From positions 1 through 64,000 of the forward strand of contig JADJQF010000003.1 in NCBI GenBank assembly GCA_016712885.1: a DNA stretch of 64,000 nt, in the 5' to 3' direction. The notes beneath the pieces are model-generated. The model searched no databases and was not told where the DNA came from. It saw nothing but the letters and a program-made list of their open reading frames with translations. This DNA is from Candidatus Flexicrinis proximus (GTDB lineage Bacteria; Chloroflexota; Anaerolineae; Aggregatilineales; Phototrophicaceae). Positions 16,376 to 24,179 of this stretch are shown one piece after another (position 1 is the stretch's first letter; every line of letters starts with the position of its first letter). Position numbers and translations under genes: made by a program.

Positions 16376-16396
16376 TCAGGGCGGGCCCCGCCCTGA
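16376..16396 (+). terminator. Perfect GC stem-loop after the coat-like gene
   Basis: Arms TCAGGGCGGG (16376-16385) and CCCGCCCTGA (16387-16396) face each other 12 bp after the coat-like gene's stop. There is no T-run, so it may be a weak terminator or an mRNA-stabilising end that raises expression of the upstream gene. Confidence 0.5.
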
Positions 16397-16415
16397 TTAG
16401 ACTCAAGGAGTCGTG

Positions 16416-16638
16416 ATGTTCGCTAAACGCGCCGCGCTTTCGCTGGGGTGCCGGTGTCGGCTCAGACGGCGACGCAGTTCCCCACGGCCCGCCCTGTTGA
16501 TCCCTGACCAACGAACTGCTGACCGGCAATAGTTGGATCAGCACCTTCCGCCATTTTCGCTCTCGTTGGTATTGCGGCAGTGGCATCCGGTATTTCGGCG
16601 CCCAGATCGAGGCTTTTCGCAGCCCCGGTAAGAACTAA
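16416..16638 (+). pseudogene. Degenerate duplicate of the coat-like gene
   Basis: An ATG with AAGGAG upstream opens at 16416, but the frame is broken. Across frames the sequence reads VSAQTATQFPTARPVDP, then LTNELLTGNSWIST, then a hydrophobic helix AIFALVGIAAVASGI, then GAQIEAFRSPGKN. This parallels the intact gene (TWISSF, long helix, GAQIIKAFRGG). At least three single-base shifts separate the pieces. It looks like a tandem duplicate that lost function, or one hit by sequence errors. Confidence 0.65.
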
Positions 16639-16658
16639 CCTCAGGACGGCGGCCGCCG

Positions 16659-17931
16659 ATGGCAATTCCATTCCTCCCGAAGGGCGCGCCCGTCACTTAT
16701 GTTCGCTCTGGCTTTGACCCGACGCTTAACCGTCTCCCTCCCCGCGCCGGGTCAGGCTGCCGCCGCGTCTTCACATGGGTGATTGTCGGGCTGATCGGCC
16801 TGGGCGGTGTCGTCGCCTTTATCGGCCGCGCCCTGACGCCAGAAGCCGCCGCGCCGGAGCCTACCGGGATACCTACCCTTGCCCCTACAGAGATTGTCAA
16901 TGCGACTGCCACGCCCACGGCCACGCTTGATAGTTGGAGTGCGACCGGAACGGCGCTGTTCTTTGCGACGGCCTCCCCACGTCCGCCCCAGCGCGACGGC
17001 CGATTACTGTTGGTTCCTTACGCCCAGCCCGACGCCCAGCGCGACGCTCGCCTACACGCCCGACGCATGGCAAGCGACCGGGACGGCCGTCTACTTCCTG
17101 ACCAACACGCCGACGCCTTACCTTGAACCCACGGCCACAACGCCGCGCTCATGGTGCGATGTGACGCTTACGCCGTCTGCAGTCCCCATGACCAACACGC
17201 CCCGGTCAACATCAACGCCGACCGCTTCGCCGACCAACACGCCGCGCTTTGTGTTTCCCACGGCAGCGAGCGGTGCGCCGTTGCTGCCGACCGCCCAGCC
17301 GCCCCAGCCGACCGACGCACCGCCGATCCTGCCGCCCACGCTGGTACCGCCGACTGCCGTCCGTACACGCAAGCCGACAAAGACGCCTACAGCGACCGTG
17401 ACGCCCAGCGCGACGGTCACAGAGACGGCTACGGCCACCGCTACACCCACGGCCACCGAAACGGCTACAGAGACGCCCACCGAGACGGCCACGGCCACCG
17501 AGACGCCTACGCCTACAGCCACCTTCACAGAGACGCCCACCGAGACGCCCAGCGCGACGGCCACCAACACGCCCACGGCCACGCATACGCCGTCACCGAT
17601 CCTGACGGTGTTCAGCGCGACCTGCGCGGCTGGATACCCTGAGTTCGGGATACAGAACATCGGCGGGATGCCCGGTGTGTTTGTGGTCTGGGAGATTGTC
17701 ACGGGTGATGGATCCATTGCGGCCAACGGCTTCTGGGAGTGGGAGCTGGCGCCGTTCGCACTGGTGACGGTGGGCGCCCCTGCCTGGGCCAACGTGCCGG
17801 GCGCCTACATGCTGAACATCTATCAGCCGTGGGACTTATTCGTACCGATCCAGAGCGCCGTTGCGGTATGCGCCGCGCCGCCTACGGTCACACCGCCGCC
17901 GATTGAAAGCACCCCCGAGGTTACAGAATGA
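16659..17931 (+). CDS. Membrane-anchored Thr-Pro-rich surface protein, frameshifted
   Basis: The first frame (from 16659) encodes a basic cytoplasmic segment, a helix VFTWVIVGLIGLGGVVAFIG, and a Thr-Pro stretch ending GTALFFATASP. The +1 frame then continues the same pattern (GTAVYFLTNTPTP) with a roughly 150-residue Thr/Pro/Ala linker. A C-terminal beta-rich domain with Cys residues (FSATCAAGYPEFGIQNIGG) follows. One extra C near 16973-17000 explains the switch. The joined product is about 420 residues and would be exposed outside the membrane, perhaps as an adhesin or receptor-binding protein. Confidence 0.6.
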
Positions 17932-19316
17932 ATTTCCGACGCCTTCAAATCGGGTTGCTGATCGGCCTGGTGGTTCTCGCGTCATGCGCCCCAACACCTA
18001 ATCCAGAAGATTACGATTGGTGCTACTACTACAATTTCAGCATCTTTGATTACGATGCCAGCATTACCAATGGTTCCTGGGTTGATGGTGAGGGCATCGT
18101 CTCTGACTCAGAAGACCCGAACGCTATTAGCTTCAGTATCACAAAGTCGGGTCTTCCCGTTCAACCAAGTCTCGTGAGCCTGACGGTTGCACGGCCCACG
18201 GGCGTGACGGGGTCCATCACTGCAGAAGGTCTCGGCAATATATACGAGACATCCGCCTCAATTCCCAGCACAACGCTCGCGTCCGATTGGACCGATCAAA
18301 CCATCTGGGCAGAGAACACGGACGGCGATTATGGCGACCTGATCTATGTCGAGATTCAATCTGATCAGCCGCTGGCTGTCACGGGCATCTCTGTACACGG
18401 CAACGGCCCAACGCCATTCGATGTGAACCCGTGCGCCCCTGCCACGCCGACGGCAACCGGAACGGCAACCACTGAGGGTACGGCCACCTATACGCCCAGC
18501 AACACACCGACGCCAACCAACACCTTCACGCCCAGCCCGACGCCCTCAGTATGGCAGTGGGAATGGAACAATGAGGACGGTCAGTGCGGGTTCACGGCAC
18601 GCTCGGCTGGTACAGGCGTCTGGAACGCCAGCACAGGGTGGGAGCGCACCAGTTACAGCAGTGATCCTGACGCAATAGCGATGGTGAACCTGAACATTCC
18701 GTTCACCACGGCCACGACCGTAACTTATATGTACATGAGGATCAACTCGCCATCCTCAAACATTTATACAAGTAAGGCGTATTGGTTTGGCGGAACTGGT
18801 TCACCAGTGCCAATACTCCACTCGGCAAACTTTGGTGGCAACTTGACCGAGAAAGATTGGACGCCCACCGCGCCCGGTGTCCAGTTTACGGGTTACTTCG
18901 GCGTAGGCTTTGACCCGCGTGACGGCAGTATACATCCGGGCGGTCTGTGGGCAATCGACCGCATATTGATGACGGGCACGGGGACAAACCCGTTCGCTGG
19001 CTACTACTGCAACACGCCCACCAACACACCGACCAACACGGGCACCCCGACTAATACCCCGACTGCCACGCGCACGCCGACACTGACGCGCACGCCGTTC
19101 CTGGGGCCGGGGACGCCGACACCGACGCGCACGGTGCCAGCGGTCAACTCGCCGACGCCCAAGCCGAACTCGCCGACGCCGCCCAACACCAACACGCCGG
19201 GCCCGAGCAACACGCCGCCCCCAACCAATACGCTGATTCCTCTGCCGAGCGCGATAGCGTCACAGACGATTGAAGCGACCTATCCCGTCCCAGGCTTCAC
19301 AGGTATTTCCAGGTGA
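17928..19316 (+). CDS. Lipoprotein with beta domains and Thr-Pro linkers (candidate adhesin)
   Basis: A 462-residue product whose N-terminus has a lipobox (GLVVLASC), predicting a lipid-anchored exported protein. Two beta-rich domains follow (about 25-165 and 205-360), separated by a Thr-Pro linker. The second contains WNNEDGQCGFTARS. A longer Thr-Pro linker leads to a short Ser/Thr tail. It starts by ATGA overlap with the previous gene and ends by GTGA overlap with the next. In a virus-like reading it would be the adsorption protein; this is inference. Confidence 0.55.
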   Translation: MNFRRLQIGLLIGLVVLASCAPTPNPEDYDWCYYYNFSIFDYDASITNGSWVDGEGIVSDSEDPNAISFSITKSGLPVQPSLVSLTVARPTGVTGSITAEGLGNIYETSASIPSTTLASDWTDQTIWAENTDGDYGDLIYVEIQSDQPLAVTGISVHGNGPTPFDVNPCAPATPTATGTATTEGTATYTPSNTPTPTNTFTPSPTPSVWQWEWNNEDGQCGFTARSAGTGVWNASTGWERTSYSSDPDAIAMVNLNIPFTTATTVTYMYMRINSPSSNIYTSKAYWFGGTGSPVPILHSANFGGNLTEKDWTPTAPGVQFTGYFGVGFDPRDGSIHPGGLWAIDRILMTGTGTNPFAGYYCNTPTNTPTNTGTPTNTPTATRTPTLTRTPFLGPGTPTPTRTVPAVNSPTPKPNSPTPPNTNTPGPSNTPPPTNTLIPLPSAIASQTIEATYPVPGFTGISR

Positions 19317-19681
19317 CGACGGTCGTAAGCACGATGGAAGGCTTCCTGACTCTCGACGTGCCGGACGAACACAGCGACATTTACAACTATCTCAGCACGG
19401 CCGCAGCTGAGATAGAACAATTGCCTGAGAATTTCGGCGGGTATATCCCTGATCCGAACATCGGCTACATGATGGGCTATATCAAGTGGGGCTTGAGCTG
19501 CGTCTCGTTACATGAAGTCCTGGGTGAGACGTTCGGCACATTCTTCTGTCATGCCTCAGTTGGTGTGATCCTGCTGGTCATAATGACGGTGATTTGGGTG
19601 TCGGTGACGATCATCATGCTAATCATCCGCCTGGTGTTGAAAGTCATCAAGTTCGTAGCCAGCTTCATACCGGGGCTTTAA
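19313..19681 (+). CDS. Membrane protein with long C-terminal hydrophobic region
   Basis: A 122-residue product starting at GTG (GTGA overlap). The first half is polar with aromatic residues and two cysteines (CVSLHEVLGETFGTFFC). The second half is strongly hydrophobic (GVILLVIMTVIWVSVTIIML, then a basic/hydrophobic segment). This could be a minor coat (pVI-like) or pore component of the element's secreted operon. No family is recognised. Confidence 0.5.
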   Translation: MTTVVSTMEGFLTLDVPDEHSDIYNYLSTAAAEIEQLPENFGGYIPDPNIGYMMGYIKWGLSCVSLHEVLGETFGTFFCHASVGVILLVIMTVIWVSVTIIMLIIRLVLKVIKFVASFIPGL

Positions 19682-19683
19682 CC

Positions 19684-20228
19684 ATGGAAGAAATTCTCAG
19701 CACTATCCTCAGTGCAATTCAATCATTCTTTACTTGGCTGATTAACCTCTACTCGGGTTGTTCGGCTTTCTTGGTGGAAGCGGCTCAGGCCATTGTTACT
19801 GCGATTACGAATCTCTTCATTCTCGCGGCGGACATTGCCCGGATAATCGGCGAGTTCATCACATTCATCGTCGGTGTGATTAACGAGCTGGTGGCGATTG
19901 CCGTCCTGATCGTGCAAATCATATTCGCCTTCTTTGCCCTGCTGTTCGGCTGGCTGTTCCAGGTTGTTGCAATCTTCGTCAACTTCATAGCACCTTCTTC
20001 AGCTCGACACCGACACCGCTCCCGGGGTGGCCAGAGTGCATCACTGATCCTACCAGCCACGACATTTGCGCCATCTGGTACATGACCGATCACACCATAT
20101 TTTCCAACGGACCCGGTGAGGTTATCGTGACGCTGGTCATCATCATCATTGATGTTGCGGTTGTCTGGATTCTGATCTATTCCGTCTTCAAGTTCTTAGG
20201 GATGGGAGACAAAGTAAGCAATGATTGA
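19684..20228 (+). CDS. Multi-helix membrane protein, probably one gene with a frameshift
   Basis: The ATG at 19684 opens a frame with several amphipathic or hydrophobic helices (LSTILSAIQSFFTWLINLY, then FIVGVINELVAIAVLIVQII), ending in a basic, unlikely tail at 20085. Near 19988 another frame takes over sensibly: TFFSSTPTPLPGWPECITD, a Cys-containing loop and a final helix VTLVIIIIDVAVVWILIY, ending at 20228. Joined, the product is about 180 residues with polytopic topology. Confidence 0.5.
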
Positions 20229-20460
20229 CATTATCGTAGCCCAGGCACCACCTACGCCAACACCGATGATGGTCCCGACTGCCCAGCTCTCGGTACCTCA
20301 GTTTCATTTGTGGGACTCCACAGACGAGATAATCCAGCTCTGGCAATCCAATTCGAGCGCAACCACCGGGATTCAATACCTGCTAATCGCCGCAATAATC
20401 GCGGCCGCGCTTTTCATGCTGATATATCTGCTGAACAAGTTGAGGGAAGGTGACAAGTGA
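20221..20460 (+). CDS. Small single-pass membrane protein with Pro-rich N-terminus
   Basis: A 79-residue product. It has a short N-terminal hydrophobic stretch ending AQAPPTPTP, a polar aromatic segment and a helix YLLIAAIIAAALFMLIYLL, then a basic KLREGDK tail. The plan resembles the coat-like protein upstream. It overlaps the preceding and following genes by a few bases. Confidence 0.5.
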   Translation: MIDIIVAQAPPTPTPMMVPTAQLSVPQFHLWDSTDEIIQLWQSNSSATTGIQYLLIAAIIAAALFMLIYLLNKLREGDK

Positions 20461-20690
20461 AGATGAGTAAAGAAACGGTGCTGAATGGCCTTGTTATCGC
20501 AGGGCAGGTGGCGCGGACGTTGGTCTGTATATTCATATCGGCAGTATTCACATTTTCAATCGCTCAGCCGAATTTTGAAATTGCAGGCGGCCTAGAGACG
20601 GTCATGTACCTGCTGTTAGGCGTGTTCGTTCTCTATATGCTCTGGGACTACACGCGCCTGACGTTTAAGAAGGTGTGGAGTGATCGCTAA
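20457..20690 (+). CDS. Small two-TM membrane protein
   Basis: A 77-residue product with two hydrophobic helices (ARTLVCIFISAVFTFSI and TVMYLLLGVFVLYMLWDY) and a basic C-terminus. It overlaps the previous gene by 4 bp and the next by 11 bp. Function unknown. Confidence 0.5.
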   Translation: MKMSKETVLNGLVIAGQVARTLVCIFISAVFTFSIAQPNFEIAGGLETVMYLLLGVFVLYMLWDYTRLTFKKVWSDR

Positions 20691-21195
20691 AATCATCCTC
20701 GCCTTGTGGCGTCTGGCAAAGTGGGAACGGATTCCCAAGCTGCCGCGCGGGATGTTGGCAGAGCGCTACACGGCGCTGGGTTCCGATCAGAGCCGCGTTT
20801 TGGCGCGTCTGGGCGCCCGTTCGCCCAATGGTGTCCGTGTCGCGCTGAAACGTGCGAAGGTCGGAACCATTCCAGAGCTGGTCGACCTGCTGCAGCACTT
20901 CACACCACGGCGGCGCCTGCTGCATAAATTGGATCTGATGCTCACGCGGATTACATTCAGCACGCCCTACCATCCCCACCGCCGCGCCATCCTCGCCGAT
21001 CAGCGGGAGGAACAGCGTCAGGCGGCCGATCCAGACCGCCGACGCATTAAAGCGACGGCGCGGATATTCGCAGCAATTGACTCAGAATTTGCTGTTAACA
21101 CAAATCAAGTAGGCAAGAAAAAAGCGCCTGACGGCGCAATCTTCTCTCAATCTAACGATGTGCCCCCCGAGGGACTCGAACCCACAACCAATTGA
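20680..21195 (+). CDS. Hypothetical basic protein ending inside the att site
   Basis: A GTG-started, highly basic 171-residue product, rich in Arg and helical (AERYTALGSDQSRVLARLGA). It is the last gene of the rightward operon. Its final codons (PPEGLEPTTN-stop) are read from the 42-bp attachment core, antisense to the tRNA 3' end. In the excised circle the same stop would be kept, because the core is identical at both ends. A nucleic-acid-binding role is possible given the charge. Confidence 0.45.
   Translation: MIAKIILALWRLAKWERIPKLPRGMLAERYTALGSDQSRVLARLGARSPNGVRVALKRAKVGTIPELVDLLQHFTPRRRLLHKLDLMLTRITFSTPYHPHRRAILADQREEQRQAADPDRRRIKATARIFAAIDSEFAVNTNQVGKKKAPDGAIFSQSNDVPPEGLEPTTN
21118..21137 (-). 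terminator. Element-borne terminator for tRNA-Lys
   Basis: On the minus strand GCGCC-GTCA-GGCGC is followed by at least six T residues, 24 nt beyond the tRNA 3' end. The element thus supplies a new terminator to replace the one it displaced to 5605-5632. Confidence 0.75.
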
Positions 21196-21202
21196 TTAAG
21201 AG
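21161..21202. repeat. attR: 42-bp direct repeat within tRNA-Lys
   Basis: Identical to 5637-5678. It marks the right boundary of the element and lies wholly within the 3' half of the tRNA-Lys gene. Confidence 0.95.
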
Positions 21203-21232
21203 TCAACTGCTCTGCCATTGAGCTAGGGAGGC
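21161..21232 (-). tRNA. tRNA-Lys (CTT)
   Basis: A full cloverleaf can be drawn: acceptor GCCTCCC with GGGGGGC, D-arm GCTC/GAGC, anticodon stem GTTGA/TCAAT with loop CTCTTAA giving anticodon CTT, and T-loop TTCGAGT. The T-stem has one T-T mismatch (positions 50-64). CCA is not encoded. The 3' 42 bases form attR of the integrated element, so integration has preserved a complete gene. Confidence 0.92.
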
Positions 21233-21368
21233 GTATACCCCCTTAGTTTATGCAAATGCCGCGAATCGTCAAGGGTACATCGTGGCGCGCGCCTGCCTGA
21301 CGCCACGCCTACGCCCCCGAATTCTGCGCTAGAATACTCCAATCAATCCTTGTGTGAATTGACCCAAT

Positions 21369-21627
21369 ATGCAGGACCTTCCAGTGCACGACGACAATCA
21401 GACCGTCCCCACCGCCGTCAACCGGACGCGCGCGAACCCTAATCTCGACGCGCCGGAGCCGACGGTGCAGCATCGCGCGGTACAAGCGCCGCAGCCAGTC
21501 GCGCAGCGTCCGCAGCCGGTAGCGCAGCAGCGTCAGGCGCCACCGCAGCCGCAACAGCCCCGGATGCCAGCCAGCGCCGCGCAGCCACGCCCTCAGCGGG
21601 AGTGGCGCCCAGCCGCAGCCGTCGCAG
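21369..21627 (+). other. Possible Pro/Gln-rich N-terminal extension of the L,D-transpeptidase in another frame
   Basis: An ATG at 21369 opens a Pro/Gln/Ala-rich reading (MQDLPVHDDNQ, then repeated APQPVAQRPQPV) that looks like a disordered cytoplasmic segment. Near GGGAG at 21598-21602 one base fewer would join it in frame to the transpeptidase. It may be the true N-terminus interrupted by a one-base insertion, or just composition-driven open frame. Confidence 0.35.
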
Positions 21628-23172
21628 ATGACCGTTCCGGCTGGGGCCAGACCGCTGCCCCCGCGCCGTGGGACGTCCAAACCCCGGCGCCGGCTGATGC
21701 CGATTATTGCCATTGCGGCTGGCGCCGTAGGTGTATCGACCGTGCTGGCCGCAATTGTATTCCTGATGATCGGCATGGCGACACTGGGGAGCGATCAAAT
21801 TCTTCCGGGCGTGAGCGTAGCGGGGATCAATGTCGGCGGCCTGAGTGTGGAAGAGGCGGCGGCGAAACTGGCGCGCCGTTGGCCGGTGCTGCTGCTGACC
21901 GACGCTGCAACCGACCGCCAATGGCAAATTGAGCCGCAGCGCTTGGGCATCAACATCGACGCGCCAGCTTCGGCGTCGCGGGCCTATGGATATGGCCGCG
22001 ATACCGGGAATTTCGTGAGCGGGCTGCTTGGCGCCGGGATTTCACCGGCGCTGGCCTTTGACCCGGCGGCCGCGCGTGCCGGTCTGGAGACCTTGGCCGG
22101 CGACATCGCCCAGCCGCCGGTCAACGCAGGTATCGCGCTGGAAAACGGCCAGGTTCGCGCCACACCGGCACGCGACGGACGGACGGTCGACCTCGACGGA
22201 ACGGTCAGCGTACTGGCGACTGATCCGCTTGGCTGGCTGACGCATGGCGAAGTCCCGCTGAAAATGGTTGCACTTAGCCCAAGCGTTACAGACGCGTCGC
22301 CGATGGTTGCAGCCGCCCAACAGCTGCTTGCCAGCCCGCTGACCGTCGATGTCTACGATCCGGCAACTGGCGCGATCGTCCAGTGGACGGCGGCCCCGAC
22401 CAGCTGGGCAGGCTGGCTGCGCGCCGAAGCGGATGCCGCAAGTTCAACCGGGTTACGCCTCAGCCTCGATGAGACGGCTGTGCGATCATTCGTTGCCCAG
22501 GGGGAAGCGCAGCTCACCGGCACGCAGTACATCGAGACAGATGCGCTCATCGGCGCCATGCAGGATGCAGTGCGTACCATGAATACGCGCCTGACGGCCC
22601 GCGTCTATCACCGCGACCGCCAGCGGGTCGTGCAAGCCGGGGAAACGATCATCAGCATCGCTTACCAGGAAGGCGTGCCGTATCCGTGGATTCAACGGGC
22701 GAACGGCGGAATCCAATACGTGAACGCCGGTCAGACCATAACGATCCCGTCTGTAGACAACTTCTTCCAGTTCGAGCCGGTGAAAGATAAGCGCGTGATC
22801 GTCAGTATCAGCGAGCAGCGCGTCCGCGTCTACGAGTACGGCCAGATCAAGTGGGACTGGGCGGCTAGCACCGGCATCAGCAGCAGCCCGACCTGGCCCG
22901 GCATTTACCAGATTATCTCGCACTATCCCAACGCTTATGCCGGGAACTGGAACCTGTGGATGCCACAGTTCATGGGCGTGTATCAGCCGATCCCCGGCGC
23001 GGACTTCACCAACGGATTCCACGGCTTCCCAACGCGCGGCGGCGGCCAGATTCTCTGGGAAAACAGCCTCGGAACAAAAGTCACCTATGGCTGCATTCTG
23101 CTCAGCAACCAGAATGCGCAGCTGCTGTACGATTGGGCGGAAGAAGGCGTGGTCGTCGAAATCAGGGGGTAG
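21628..23172 (+). CDS. L,D-transpeptidase (YkuD) with PG-binding and LysM-like domains
   Basis: A cell-wall cross-linking enzyme of about 514 residues. A basic N-terminus and one TM helix (IIAIAAGAVGVSTVLAAIVF) anchor it. Two PG_binding_4-like regions follow (around GVSVAGINVGGLSVEEA). A LysM-like segment (VVQAGETIISIAYQEGVPYP) precedes the C-terminal YkuD domain, where HGFPTRGG and the catalytic TYGCILLSN Cys motif are seen. It probably remodels peptidoglycan on the outer face of the membrane. Start at 21628 is the first ATG in frame, but an upstream extension is possible. Confidence 0.85.
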   Translation: MTVPAGARPLPPRRGTSKPRRRLMPIIAIAAGAVGVSTVLAAIVFLMIGMATLGSDQILPGVSVAGINVGGLSVEEAAAKLARRWPVLLLTDAATDRQWQIEPQRLGINIDAPASASRAYGYGRDTGNFVSGLLGAGISPALAFDPAAARAGLETLAGDIAQPPVNAGIALENGQVRATPARDGRTVDLDGTVSVLATDPLGWLTHGEVPLKMVALSPSVTDASPMVAAAQQLLASPLTVDVYDPATGAIVQWTAAPTSWAGWLRAEADAASSTGLRLSLDETAVRSFVAQGEAQLTGTQYIETDALIGAMQDAVRTMNTRLTARVYHRDRQRVVQAGETIISIAYQEGVPYPWIQRANGGIQYVNAGQTITIPSVDNFFQFEPVKDKRVIVSISEQRVRVYEYGQIKWDWAASTGISSSPTWPGIYQIISHYPNAYAGNWNLWMPQFMGVYQPIPGADFTNGFHGFPTRGGGQILWENSLGTKVTYGCILLSNQNAQLLYDWAEEGVVVEIRG

Positions 23173-23240
23173 GGCTGGGCGGCCGCGGCATGCTACCCGA
23201 CGCGGAATAGGCCTTTGGAGTTGCGCCCCGAAGGACTGGA

Positions 23241-24041
23241 TCAGGTCTTCTGACGGTTCCGGCGAAAGTCAGGACGCCGCAGCCTGAAATTGAACGGCCG
23301 GCGCAGGACGGAGAAGCGGCGGATCCGGTGTTCTTCGCGCGGCTCGGGTGGGAGCGTGCCTTTGCGTGTGCGGTACTCGACCCAGAAGCTGGCGGCGAAG
23401 TAGTAAATCGGAAAATACAGGCTGAGGGTGACGAGGGTCGGGTGGGGCGTTTCCTGGCCCAGGAGTACGAGCAGCAGGATGAACCAGACCATAACCAGCG
23501 GCCAGGTGATCTGCCACAGCACCTGATTCTTGCTCGGGTAGAGGTAGCGGGTGGGGACAAAGGTCAGCAGCGCTGGAATGACCACCAGCGCGACAGCCAC
23601 GACCGGCGCTGGCTTCAGCCAGAACAGATACAGCGCGACGACGTTCCAGTAGCTCGGGAAGCCTAGAAAGAACGAGTCGGGCGTTTTCATGTCGACCTGA
23701 CCATAGGCGTAGAGCAGGGCGGCGGTCGGGATGAGGACCCACAGGGCATGGGGGAGCAGACCCTGCGTCGCCATAATGAAGATCGGGATATAGCCATAGG
23801 TCAGGACATCGATCACGTTGTCCAGCATCGCGCCGTCAAACTTTGGCAGCACCTCGCGCACACGCACGCGACGCGCCAGGATTCCGTCGGTGCCGTCGAT
23901 GATCATGCTGATGACCAGCAGTCCAAAAGCTCCGCGTATATCACCCTGCTGGGCGGTTAATAGTGCCCACACGCCAATAAGCCCGCCCACGCCTGTATAT
24001 CCGTGAACGCCCCACGCGGCTAGTTTGCGCATTGAGATCAC
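23241..24041 (-). CDS. CDP-alcohol phosphatidyltransferase, phosphatidylcholine synthase-like
   Basis: A 266-residue polytopic membrane enzyme. The opening AWGVHGYTGVGGLIGVWALL and the catalytic region DGTDGILARRVRVREVLPKF followed by DGAMLDNVID resemble phosphatidylcholine synthase (Pcs), which condenses CDP-diacylglycerol with choline. In Pcs the spacing inside the DG-AR-G-D-D motif differs from the general family in the same way. A short basic tail ends the protein. A different alcohol substrate cannot be excluded. Confidence 0.7.
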   Translation of the reverse strand: MISMRKLAAWGVHGYTGVGGLIGVWALLTAQQGDIRGAFGLLVISMIIDGTDGILARRVRVREVLPKFDGAMLDNVIDVLTYGYIPIFIMATQGLLPHALWVLIPTAALLYAYGQVDMKTPDSFFLGFPSYWNVVALYLFWLKPAPVVAVALVVIPALLTFVPTRYLYPSKNQVLWQITWPLVMVWFILLLVLLGQETPHPTLVTLSLYFPIYYFAASFWVEYRTRKGTLPPEPREEHRIRRFSVLRRPFNFRLRRPDFRRNRQKT

Positions 24042-24133
24042 CTCGCATTAGAAAAGGAGAGGATACCAACGATCATCAAGAATGTCTGTAGAAGTTTCCC
24101 GGGCGCGAGAGGGCGGACGGACTTGCAATAAAA

Positions 24134-24156
24134 AACGCCCGCGGTTGGCGGGCGTT
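24134..24156 (-). terminator. Terminator of rpsD
   Basis: Arms AACGCCCGC and GCGGGCGTT flank a 5-nt loop, and on the minus strand a T-run follows. It lies 24 bp past the rpsD stop. Confidence 0.85.
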
Positions 24157-24179
24157 CTCAGTCTTAAGGCTGTTCTGGC

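Larger units (their letters stand above)
5637..21202. mobile_element. 15.5-kb tRNA-Lys-integrated element with filamentous-virus-like operon
   Basis: The element is bounded by the 42-bp attL/attR repeats. It carries an integrase, prim-pol primase, D5-type helicase, an iteron-rich spacer, a repressor with operator region, an FtsK/HerA-type ATPase and a rightward operon of short secreted and membrane proteins that includes a coat-protein-like gene. Prim-pol plus a lone FtsK-type translocase recalls actinobacterial AICEs. The coat-like operon and the absence of a relaxase recall filamentous viruses. Terminase, portal, tail and relaxase genes are not seen. Many genes carry frameshifts, so this copy may be defective. 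Confidence 0.85.

Noticed and set aside
17380..17600. Dense short DNA repeats that could look like a CRISPR array or satellite
   Set aside because: They are codon-level repeats of Thr-Pro/Ala linkers in a coding frame, with no constant repeat and no spacer structure.
17118..17792. Long Val/Gly-rich open frame on the minus strand
   Set aside because: It is the antisense shadow of the Thr-Pro linker, with the composition forced by the complementary repeats.
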